Assembly: GCA_030593155.1 (NCBI GenBank)
Contig: JAUVHT010000002.1
Span: 1 to 17,911 of the forward strand
Direction of reading: 5' to 3'
Source: Candidatus Bathyarchaeota archaeon
Lineage (GTDB): Archaea; Thermoproteota; Bathyarchaeia; TCS64
DNA length: 17,911 nucleotides
The notes under the pieces were generated by a model. The model did no database searches, had not been told where the DNA came from, and saw nothing but the letters and a program-made list of their open reading frames with translations. A program made the translations under genes and the position numbers. Positions 1 to 4,431 of this stretch are shown here, in pieces; positions within the stretch are counted from its first letter, which is position 1, and each line of letters starts with the position of its first letter.

Positions 1-141
1 AATCGATCTCGCGGGCCTCAATAATTTTTTTCCTGAATCGACTTGTGGATGATGGTCTCGCGACCTTTATCACAAGGACGGGGAAGGGGGGCCACCGTAG
101 GGTTTACTCGCTGATCGAGAGAACATGGGATGATTTCAACG
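1..141. repeat. Terminal direct repeat, left copy (circular contig overlap)
   Basis: Bases 1-141 are identical to 17771-17911. The repeat lies inside a coding gene that becomes whole only when the ends are joined. An overlap of exactly 141 bases equals a k-mer size commonly used in metagenome assembly. It is therefore best read as the signature of a circular molecule rather than a biological terminal repeat. Confidence 0.93.
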
Positions 142-230
142 CGACGGTGATCGATAAATTCCTGTATAAACTCTGGGAGATATTCCCAGCGAATGACAGA
201 ACCAAAAACTTTTTCGAGGGCGATGTCTGA
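1..230 (+). CDS. Winged-helix regulator, C-terminal part (joins 17620-17911)
   Basis: This is the end of a 126-residue protein whose start lies at 17620; the frame continues unbroken across the circular junction. The full protein has an amphipathic N-terminus, a helix at about residues 38-50, a recognition helix around 53-68 (SRASIIFFLNRLVDDG) and a basic wing at 70-88 (GKGGHRRVYSL). This is a classic winged helix of the MarR/PadR/BlaI-like shape seen in archaeal virus repressors. A C-terminal helix at 92-113 could dimerise. It is the first real gene of the operon that runs to 1234 and follows an 11-codon leader ORF. The operon promoter carries the GGTTTCCGA element, so autoregulation is plausible. 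The fold is well supported; the target and the repressor or activator role are inference. Confidence 0.8.
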   Translation, partial: SISRASIIFFLNRLVDDGLATFITRTGKGGHRRVYSLIERTWDDFNATVIDKFLYKLWEIFPANDRTKNFFEGDV

Positions 231-267
231 TGCTGAGAGCTGACTACGCCGGGACAAGTGATCCATA

Positions 268-651
268 ATGACTGACATTAAAACATCTCTGAGCGGGTTC
301 GAGAAAATATACCGGAAGATCGGGGGCCTCGTTTTTGAGAGCTCGGGGTTCGTGGTCACTCATGTGGGGCCTCTCACGGTCTACGCAGAGAAGAGAGGAA
401 AAAAGAAAATCTATCCTGACAGCCTCCCTTATACTCGGATTGGATATCTCGCTATCGCCACCAGTGAAGCCAAACCTATAAAAACGGATGTTCTGGCTGA
501 AATGCGAGAGCTGATCAGTTCTGTACCTGATGAGGATCTGACTGAGTTCGTGACTGAGGTTATGAAAGAGTTTGATTCTCTGAAAGAGTCAGGGCTCAGG
601 TCTGAGATCGAGCTCGGCCTCGAAAACTGGATGAACCCGGAGGGAGCTTAA
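268..651 (+). CDS. Soluble protein of unknown function (127 aa)
   Basis: I do not recognise this family. The protein is soluble, with no signal peptide or membrane segment. Residues 10-75 look like mixed beta/alpha with repeated hydrophobic strands (GGLVFESSGFVVTHVGPL), and residues 80-122 are a strongly acidic helical region rich in E, D and L. The start is supported by GTGATCC three bases upstream, complementary to the 3' end of archaeal 16S rRNA. It follows the winged-helix gene by 37 bp and precedes a Cys-rich gene by 3 bp, so it is in the same operon. An early host-takeover or regulatory role fits the position but is only inference. Confidence 0.75.
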   Translation: MTDIKTSLSGFEKIYRKIGGLVFESSGFVVTHVGPLTVYAEKRGKKKIYPDSLPYTRIGYLAIATSEAKPIKTDVLAEMRELISSVPDEDLTEFVTEVMKEFDSLKESGLRSEIELGLENWMNPEGA

Positions 652-654
652 ACA

Positions 655-987
655 ATGACACGCCCCAAAACCAGCATAGAAAAACTGGCGACCCGAAACG
701 AGAAGGTCAAGGATTTAAAATCTGCTCTGAACGCCTCTCGATGGAAATGGAAAACAATCGAGGAGGATGCGGTCAAGCTCTGGAATCTGCTCGATCACAA
801 GTGCGGGTTCTGTATTCTAGCGATGCAACCGATAACGAGGGACATACCAAATAAATGCTCTCACTGTTCGACAGAGGTTAGAGAAGAATGTAACAGGATC
901 CAGAAAAAAACATCTAACATCATGGAGGAGATGGATCAGGTGATCCATGAAACTCGCACGTTTCTTGATGGGTTGAAATACTTATGA
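655..987 (+). CDS. Small Cys-rich, probable zinc-binding protein (110 aa)
   Basis: A soluble, charged protein with a zinc-knuckle pattern in the middle: C50-G-F-C53, then C68-S-H-C71, with a further C79. The N-terminus (1-45) is basic and helical, and residues 80-108 form another helix, giving a helix-zinc-helix layout. GGAGGGAG lies about 8 bases before the ATG. It overlaps the next gene by ATGA. Two CxxC pairs spaced this way usually hold one structural zinc and often belong to nucleic-acid-binding or protein-interaction modules. I cannot assign a named family. Confidence 0.78.
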   Translation: MTRPKTSIEKLATRNEKVKDLKSALNASRWKWKTIEEDAVKLWNLLDHKCGFCILAMQPITRDIPNKCSHCSTEVREECNRIQKKTSNIMEEMDQVIHETRTFLDGLKYL

Positions 988-1130
988 GCATTGAAATAAA
1001 CGTGGTCGATCCATGCTCTAAGAATTTCGCGAAGTTCTTACATGGGATCGCTGACTACATCGGAACGACGAACCAAAAAATCGAAGTGAACATCGATATC
1101 ACGCTGAAATCTGACAAGGGGAAACGCTAA
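984..1130 (+). CDS. Small protein of unknown function (48 aa)
   Basis: The ATG overlaps the preceding stop (ATGA), and the TAA overlaps the next start (TAATG), so this short frame fits exactly into the operon. The product is soluble with alternating hydrophobic residues: a strand (IEINVVD), a helix (NFAKFLHGIADYI) and a strand (KIEVNIDITLK). That is a compact beta-alpha-beta arrangement. No family is recognised. The codon choice and the perfect overlaps on both sides are the case for it being real. Confidence 0.65.
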   Translation: MSIEINVVDPCSKNFAKFLHGIADYIGTTNQKIEVNIDITLKSDKGKR

Positions 1131-1234
1131 TGCCGATTGAGCTCACTTGGTTTATCGTCGGCCTCGGATTCGGTCTCGGGTTTTTGTTGAGTCTAGCCGT
1201 GGGTTATTATCTCGGAAGAAAATACGAGGGATAG
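1130..1234 (+). CDS. Single-pass membrane microprotein (34 aa)
   Basis: A 34-residue peptide with one Gly-rich hydrophobic segment at about residues 5-28 (FIVGLGFGLGFLLSLAVGYY) followed by a short basic/acidic tail (LGRKYEG). The tail suggests the N-terminus is outside and the C-terminus inside. The start overlaps the preceding TAA (TAATG). It is the last gene of the operon and is followed by a T-rich stretch that probably ends transcription. GxxxG-like spacing could allow helix packing. Function unknown. Confidence 0.62.
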   Translation: MPIELTWFIVGLGFGLGFLLSLAVGYYLGRKYEG

Positions 1235-1262
1235 CCCCACCCCTATTTTTTGTCTCATTTTG
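1235..1262 (+). terminator. T-rich terminator after the early operon
   Basis: A C-rich run (CCCCACCCC) directly after the stop is followed by six T (1246-1251) and a second T-rich block to 1262. Archaeal RNA polymerase commonly terminates at such oligo-T tracts without a hairpin. The next promoter begins just downstream. Confidence 0.5.
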
Positions 1263-1263
1263 T

Positions 1264-1331
1264 TGAGGCGTTCTTACTTTTCTGAGGCGTTCTTTTTTAT
1301 GTTCCCCTGATAGAGATAGATCGGTTTCCGA
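1264..1331 (+). promoter_or_regulatory. Promoter of the 1331 operon with duplicated TGAGGCGTTCTT
   Basis: Two identical 12-mers TGAGGCGTTCTT lie at 1264-1275 and 1283-1294, 19 bp apart. A T-rich TATA-like box (TTTTTTATG, 1293-1301) follows, and GGTTTCCGA covers 1323-1331, ending on the A of the start codon. Spacing from box centre to GGTTTCCGA is about 26 bp, so transcription probably starts at or near this element. The leader would be under 10 nt, with no room for a ribosome-binding site. Confidence 0.55.
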
Positions 1332-1993
1332 TGAGCGGAGAGCGAAAGGGTGGCCCCCATAAAAAAGAGCGGAAAACTCTCAAATATGACGCGGATATTC
1401 ACGCGGCCCTTTTGAAATATGCACAGAGTAAAAAGATCCCGATGAATGTGATCGCCTCTGAGTTTATTTTGAAGGGGATCGAGTATGATATTTTTGATCC
1501 TAACTGGATTGAGAAATTGGAAAAAGCTGACTCTATATTAAATCGATATGCTAATCTCGATGATGCGTGTCCCGCGATGTCCGGGGGTCAGAAAAATTCA
1601 GGGGATTTTCTTTATAGGTGTATCTGGTTTAGGCCGGATTCGCCACCGAAAATTAAGAATCTGGGGGATACTGAGGAGCTTCAAGGTTCAGCGTGTTTAG
1701 CTTGTGGAGGGACGCGTCCCTATGTTGAGGGAATGGAGGAGCGGGATGTGAGGATCAGGGAGCTTGAAATTGAGCTCGGATCTAAATCCTCTGAGAGATT
1801 CAAGATCCCGAAGTGTAATCGCGGGGCTGTCCTTCATCATGATAAGGAGGATCAGCTCATTTTCACTAATTGTTTCAGACACAGAGGCGAACCCGTCAGC
1901 GTCAAAAATTTCTGTCGGATTCAATCGAATGGGCTCCCCTGTTCGTTTTTCGCTGAGCTTGTGGTCGGTGTTGAGGGTAAAAAAAATGGTTGA
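1331..1993 (+). CDS. Ribbon-helix-helix protein with two four-Cys modules (220 aa)
   Basis: Residues 1-14 are basic. Residues 15-52 (KTLKYDADIHAALLKYAQSK onward) fit a ribbon-helix-helix DNA-binding fold: one strand and two helices, the second containing NVIASEFILKGI. Eight cysteines follow in two sets: C80, C97, C122, C125, then C162, C181, C195, C204, separated by a helix at 133-149. Each set could hold one zinc. An RHH domain fused to two zinc modules is unusual; most viral RHH proteins are 50-80 residues. It heads its own operon and begins inside the GGTTTCCGA element, so it is probably a leaderless or very-short-leader early regulator. The RHH call is moderate and zinc binding likely; the DNA target is unknown. 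Confidence 0.75.
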   Translation: MSGERKGGPHKKERKTLKYDADIHAALLKYAQSKKIPMNVIASEFILKGIEYDIFDPNWIEKLEKADSILNRYANLDDACPAMSGGQKNSGDFLYRCIWFRPDSPPKIKNLGDTEELQGSACLACGGTRPYVEGMEERDVRIRELEIELGSKSSERFKIPKCNRGAVLHHDKEDQLIFTNCFRHRGEPVSVKNFCRIQSNGLPCSFFAELVVGVEGKKNG

Positions 1994-2183
1994 GCTCTCA
2001 GTCCCGGAGGATGCTTTTCGGTACGAGAGGATCGCTGATCTCCCGGATTATTGGAGAATGAAGATCAGGGGATGGGGCTATAAACCCCGGCCTCGATGTC
2101 CTTGGGATGGGGGATCTCTGGCTCGGAGATCTGAGCCCATTGATCACGTTCAGTGTTTGAAGTGTGGGAGAAATTACGCATGA
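1986..2183 (+). CDS. Small zinc-ribbon protein (65 aa)
   Basis: The start at 1986 is chosen because ATGGTTGA overlaps the preceding stop. An upstream extension in the same frame would overlap the previous gene by over 200 bases and read as its shadow. The C-terminal half holds a zinc ribbon, CPWDG at the first pair and CLKCG at the second (CxxD/CxxC: only three cysteines, with a nearby Asp or His as possible fourth ligand). The N-terminal part is acidic and then basic with aromatic residues (DYWRMKIRGWGYKPRPR). Such ribbons typically bind nucleic acid or a partner protein. Confidence 0.72.
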   Translation: MVELSVPEDAFRYERIADLPDYWRMKIRGWGYKPRPRCPWDGGSLARRSEPIDHVQCLKCGRNYA

Positions 2184-2338
2184 TCTGGGTCTGGATAGCT
2201 GTCGGGGGAATATTCACTTTCATCGGGTGGTTCTGGCGAGAGGTCTGCAAGGTGATTGAGGAGATGGAATATGATGAGGAGGGCTGGATCGATAAACGTG
2301 ATCGCGCGCGCGCTAGGGTAGCCCAGAGACCCGGATAA
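2180..2338 (+). CDS. Small membrane protein (52 aa)
   Basis: The ATG overlaps the previous stop as ATGA; a longer GTG start at 2153 would lie inside the zinc-ribbon gene. The N-terminal 19 residues are a hydrophobic, Trp-rich membrane segment (MIWVWIAVGGIFTFIGWFW). An acidic helix follows (EEMEYDEEG), then a basic tail RDRARARVAQRPG, whose codons contain an 11-base alternating CG run (2303-2313). The stop codon lies inside a hairpin that probably terminates the operon. Function unknown. Confidence 0.66.
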   Translation: MIWVWIAVGGIFTFIGWFWREVCKVIEEMEYDEEGWIDKRDRARARVAQRPG

Positions 2339-2370
2339 TTGGTTTCTCTGGGTTTTATTGCGTTTTATTT
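2322..2370 (+). terminator. Hairpin-plus-T terminator at the end of the 1331 operon
   Basis: CCCAGAGA (2322-2329) pairs with TCTCTGGG (2345-2352) around a short loop containing the TAA stop, with CC/GG pairing inside. It is followed directly by TTTTATTGCGTTTTATTT. The right arm is shared with the long 15-bp inverted repeat of the origin-like region, so the two structures would exclude each other. Confidence 0.5.
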
Positions 2371-2515
2371 GAGTAGCACACCGCGCGGGGGACCGCGCGA
2401 AATGAAAAAAAAGGCCCCTCCTTTGAATTAAAGGGATTATTGGGGTCCACTACCGCGCGGGGGACCGCGCGACACGCGCGGGGGACCGCGCGGAGGGGCG
2501 CGCAATAAAACCCAG
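2348..2515. repeat. 15-bp perfect inverted repeat flanking the GC hairpins
   Basis: CTGGGTTTTATTGCG at 2348-2362 is the exact reverse complement of CGCAATAAAACCCAG at 2501-2515. The 138 bp between the arms hold all three GC hairpin units. In single-stranded or cruciform form this would make one large stem carrying smaller hairpins. Confidence 0.85.
2382..2492. repeat. Three identical GC hairpin units
   Basis: CGCGCGGGGGACCGCGCG occurs at 2382-2399, 2454-2471 and 2475-2492. Each copy is a 7-bp inverted repeat CGCGCGG/CCGCGCG with a GGGA loop. Copies two and three are 3 bp apart, and copy one is 54 bp upstream of copy two. The alternating CG arms are also prone to Z-DNA. They could be iterons for an initiator or hairpins recognised in single-stranded DNA. 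Confidence 0.85.
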
Positions 2516-2625
2516 ATAGAATACTGCAATTCCGGCCCCGTAGAACAGTGTAAGGTCAACGCATTTTTTCAGTGTCGGTTATTTGCGGGTTATGCTCTGT
2601 AAAACGCAAGATAACCCTGTGTTTC

Positions 2626-2641
2626 TTGTCCCCGGGGACAA
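2626..2641. promoter_or_regulatory. 16-bp perfect palindrome
   Basis: TTGTCCCCGGGGACAA is a complete two-fold palindrome with no spacer, about 200 bp upstream of the ATPase start. A perfect 8+8 dyad of this kind fits a binding site for a dimeric regulator. The protein that binds it is unknown. Confidence 0.55.
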
Positions 2642-2656
2642 TCGAATGAAATAAAA

Positions 2657-2697
2657 CCTCAATTTAATTTAAATTAGGGTTGATTGAAGGATTGAGG
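2657..2697. repeat. Inverted repeat around an AT-rich tract
   Basis: CCTCAAT (2657-2663) and ATTGAGG (2691-2697) are inverted copies enclosing AATTTAATTTAAATT (2661-2675, overlapping the left arm). The AT tract is the most easily melted part of the gene-free region. It is also the kind of minor-groove target AT-hook proteins prefer; the neighbouring ATPase carries such a motif. Confidence 0.45.
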
Positions 2698-2753
2698 CTG
2701 TTCTGTGATGATAAACTTGTTATATTAACCCACCTATCAAAGTGTGTGTCCGA
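2693..2753 (+). promoter_or_regulatory. Promoter for the ATPase operon
   Basis: TGAGGCTGTTCT (2693-2704) resembles the TGAGGCGTTCTT upstream of gene 1331 with one extra base. TTATATTAA (2719-2727) is a good archaeal TATA box. TGTGTCCGA (2745-2753) matches GGTTTCCGA at seven of nine positions at the expected start-site distance. The leader to 2844 would be about 95 nt, or about 38 nt to a short ORF at 2786. Confidence 0.45.
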
Positions 2754-2785
2754 AGTACGGGGAAGAGGGAATATAGCGCAATTCC

Positions 2786-2851
2786 ATGAGTTTGAATCGT
2801 TTACGAAGGACCGGGACCTCGATTATCGCTCACCGCTTAGGAGATGTATAT
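2786..2851 (+). CDS. Possible 21-aa leader ORF overlapping the ATPase start
   Basis: A short frame (MSLNRLRRTGTSIIAHRLGD then V) ends in TAA at 2849-2851, 8 bases inside the ATPase gene. It is basic and unrecognised. Its stop overlaps the ATPase start, as in translational coupling, and the ATPase ATG has AGGAG immediately adjacent with no normal spacer, so coupling would help explain initiation. Evidence is limited to position. Confidence 0.25.
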
Positions 2852-3614
2852 AATCCCCAATCTCCCATCTCTGGCTCTCGCTCGCTGGATTGTCAAGGCT
2901 TATCGATATGACGATTTCATTTTGGGTTTAATTCATGGGACCCCACGAATAGGGAAATCAGCATACTCGATCAAGGTTATGGGTCAGGTAGTCGATTATT
3001 TTTATGGAGAAGATATTTATGAGCTCTCAGGGAGTACCGGATATCGGAGAGCTCCCATCTGTCAGAAATATCTAGGTTGGGACCCCACGGAGAACGTGGA
3101 AACGTGGCTCGATATATTTGAACGGATCCCCTGTTTTACGTGGGACGATGCGGGATACTGGCTTTTCTCTCTCAACTGGACGGACCCCCTCCTAATCTCA
3201 ATTCAGCAATATATGAACGTAATCGGGACGGACATGAACACCCTGTTATTAACCACTCCCGATCCGACATGGATCCTCTCAAAGATCGCAACCATGCCGG
3301 GGACTCTGAGAGTGAAAATCATTAAACGTCGAGGAGGAGATTCTGACGCTGATTCAATACTTTATGCGCGGAGAGCTATCGGATATAAACCGTGGGTTAG
3401 CCCTGACCTGAAAAGTAAAGGAGTGAATAAGGTTCTGATGGATGATTTCTCGTGCAAGCTCCCGGATGAATTTTATAAATGGTACAAACCCACGAGAGCA
3501 AGATACGCACGAGCCGCGAAGCTGGCGATGCGCTCCGCGCTGAAAGCTATGGCTGAGAAGGCACGCAAGAAGGCGAAAAAGAAACGAGGCCGACCCAAAA
3601 AGGATAAAACATGA
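2844..3614 (+). CDS. P-loop ATPase with a C-terminal AT-hook (256 aa)
   Basis: The Walker A motif is GTPRIGKS at residues 32-39. Walker B is IPCFTWDDAG at 95-104. A sensor-like strand MNTLLLTTPDP lies at 131-141. The order and spacing fit an ASCE/AAA-type ATPase of the short kind carried by spindle-shaped archaeal viruses; fusellovirus B251-like proteins are the closest idea, though I cannot test similarity here. The C-terminus is very basic and ends with KKRGRPKKDKT; RGRPKK at 248-253 is a textbook AT-hook core for minor-groove AT DNA. The start is fixed by an in-frame stop six bases upstream; the next Met lies beyond Walker A. The gene lies between the origin-like region and the capsid genes. 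Both replication initiation and DNA packaging or virion assembly are possible. Confidence 0.82.
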   Translation: MYIIPNLPSLALARWIVKAYRYDDFILGLIHGTPRIGKSAYSIKVMGQVVDYFYGEDIYELSGSTGYRRAPICQKYLGWDPTENVETWLDIFERIPCFTWDDAGYWLFSLNWTDPLLISIQQYMNVIGTDMNTLLLTTPDPTWILSKIATMPGTLRVKIIKRRGGDSDADSILYARRAIGYKPWVSPDLKSKGVNKVLMDDFSCKLPDEFYKWYKPTRARYARAAKLAMRSALKAMAEKARKKAKKKRGRPKKDKT

Positions 3615-3632
3615 GAGGAGAGTTGATATCTC

Positions 3633-3845
3633 ATGGGTTCTGACTCAAAGGCTTTCGGGAGCATGATGTTATTTTTCCTGACTGTGCTTAGTTACACTCC
3701 TCTGAAAATGGAGCTCGTCGCGATAGCTGAGAACGCGACGCTCACAAATAACGGGGTGATCATGCTAAACACAATTTTTGGGCTGATGTGGATCCTCCTC
3801 GCGGTTCTATGGCTTGGGATGGCGTTTTATTACTCGGTCAAATAG
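3633..3845 (+). CDS. Two-helix membrane protein, possible divergent capsid-type paralogue (70 aa)
   Basis: Two hydrophobic segments at about residues 8-24 and 43-67 are separated by a polar loop containing TPLKMELV and ATLTNN. Length and topology resemble the two proteins encoded just downstream (3904 and 4141): first helix, T-P turn, N/L/T loop, Trp-containing second helix. Identity is low, so homology is only suspected. A purine-rich GAGGAGAG lies about 12 bases before the ATG, and the gene follows the ATPase by 18 bp, so it is probably co-transcribed with it. It may be a minor virion membrane protein. Confidence 0.7.
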   Translation: MGSDSKAFGSMMLFFLTVLSYTPLKMELVAIAENATLTNNGVIMLNTIFGLMWILLAVLWLGMAFYYSVK

Positions 3846-3862
3846 AAAACCAGAGATTCAGT

Positions 3863-3875
3863 TTTCTTAAATACC
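3863..3875 (+). promoter_or_regulatory. Promoter of the capsid-like gene pair
   Basis: TTTTCTTAAATACC is a strong archaeal TATA-type box. TTAAATACC (3867-3875) starts 37 bp before the ATG at 3904, which places the transcript start about 5-10 nt before the start codon. No ribosome-binding site is visible, consistent with a near-leaderless mRNA. Confidence 0.55.
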
Positions 3876-3903
3876 CTCGGGAACACTCAAATCTGAGACT
3901 GAA

Positions 3904-4131
3904 ATGTCTGCTAAAAAGGATCTCTCTGGTATCATGATGACGTTCCTTTTCATGGTTGTCGGACTCGCGCTCACCCCGACAGTCGTGGAACAGGTCGCTG
4001 GCGTCACGGGTGTTGGAGGGAATAACCTCACCGGGGCCGCGCTCGCTATCGCTGGCCTGATTCCGCTTTTCTGGGTCATATTGATTATCGGAATCGGTCT
4101 CGCCGCGATTGTGGTGTGGCTCAGGGATTAG
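3904..4131 (+). CDS. Major-capsid-like two-helix protein 1 of spindle-shaped-virus type (75 aa)
   Basis: A very hydrophobic protein with a short charged N-terminus (MSAKKDLSGI), helix one at about 8-29 ending in LALTPTVVEQV, a Gly/Asn loop (GVGGNNLTGAA) and helix two at about 46-73 (LIPLFWVILIIGIG), ending in a short basic/acidic tail WLRD. This size, the two membrane-spanning helices and the small-residue composition are the hallmarks of major capsid proteins of spindle-shaped archaeal viruses (VP1 of fuselloviruses, VP21 of His1). It is a clear paralogue of the next gene. Its own strong promoter and position between ATPase and spike support a structural role. The assignment rests on architecture, not on a search. 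Confidence 0.78.
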   Translation: MSAKKDLSGIMMTFLFMVVGLALTPTVVEQVAGVTGVGGNNLTGAALAIAGLIPLFWVILIIGIGLAAIVVWLRD

Positions 4132-4140
4132 GAGCTCAAA

Positions 4141-4383
4141 ATGTCTAACCCCACAAAAAAGGACATGAGCGGGATCATAGCACTTCTATTGATCCTCGTC
4201 GTGGGGCTCGCATTGACCCCGACAGTCGTGGAGCTGGCGACAACCGCCGTAGCTGGTGGGTCGGGGGTCGATAACCTGACAGGGGCCGCCGCCGCGATCA
4301 TATCTTTGGTTCCCCTTTTCTGGGTGATCCTCATGATCGGGGTCGTTATGGCTGGCCTCGTGGTCTGGCTGAGATCTGGCTGA
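4141..4383 (+). CDS. Major-capsid-like two-helix protein 2, paralogue of 3904 gene (80 aa)
   Basis: Aligns along its whole length with the 75-residue protein upstream. Shared blocks are KKD-SGI, VVGLALTPTVVE, NLTGAA, PLFWVIL and VVWLR. The loop is three residues longer (AVAGGSGVDNLTG). AGGAG lies six bases before the ATG, just overlapping the stop of the first copy, so the two are co-translated from one mRNA. Two capsid paralogues side by side are common in spindle-shaped viruses (for example VP1 and VP3 in fuselloviruses). The C-terminal charge pattern differs slightly (RSG rather than RD). An oligo-T tract follows the stop. Confidence 0.78.
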   Translation: MSNPTKKDMSGIIALLLILVVGLALTPTVVELATTAVAGGSGVDNLTGAAAAIISLVPLFWVILMIGVVMAGLVVWLRSG

Positions 4384-4398
4384 GAGCTTCCCCCAAAC

Positions 4399-4417
4399 TT
4401 TTTTTTACTTAAACACC
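4399..4417 (+). promoter_or_regulatory. Capsid operon T8 terminator overlapping a TTAAACACC box
   Basis: Eight T at 4399-4406 probably end the capsid transcript. The same tract runs into ACTTAAACACC (TTAAACACC 4409-4417), related to the TTAAATACC box of the capsid promoter. The box starts only 23 bp before the spike ATG, so use as a promoter would give a leaderless mRNA. A GAAGGA ribosome-binding-like site (4420-4425) argues for some readthrough instead. Confidence 0.4.
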
Positions 4418-4431
4418 TAGAAGGAATTAGA

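Larger units (their letters stand above)
2339..2843. other. Candidate replication origin / control region (505 bp without a large gene)
   Basis: This is the only long stretch without a substantial ORF. In order it contains: the left arm of a 15-bp inverted repeat (2348-2362); three identical 18-bp GC hairpins (2382-2492) with a CCTTT/AAAGG dyad between the first two; the right arm (2501-2515); GGTTAT sites at 2578-2583 and 2588-2593 with the reverse copy ATAACC at 2611-2616; a 16-bp perfect palindrome (2626-2641); an AT-rich tract AATTTAATTTAAATT (2661-2675) inside a CCTCAAT/ATTGAGG inverted repeat; and a promoter facing the ATPase gene. Iterated GC sites beside an AT-rich unwinding-like tract are typical of plasmid and viral origins. 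There is no direct proof here. Confidence 0.55.

Noticed and set aside
1..141. Terminal direct repeat as a genuine viral long terminal repeat
   Set aside because: It lies in the middle of a coding gene, is exactly 141 bases (a common assembly k-mer) and simply closes the circle.
18..359. Minus-strand 113-codon ORF
   Set aside because: It runs opposite the winged-helix gene and the 268 gene, which have the promoter, overlaps and recognisable fold.
1764..1985. N-terminal extension of the zinc-ribbon gene
   Set aside because: It overlaps the RHH/zinc gene completely and reads as its out-of-frame shadow; the 1986 start fits the operon overlap pattern.
2339..2843. CRISPR array reading of the three repeats
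   Set aside because: Only three units with spacers of 54 and 3 bp, self-complementary over most of their length, and no cas gene.
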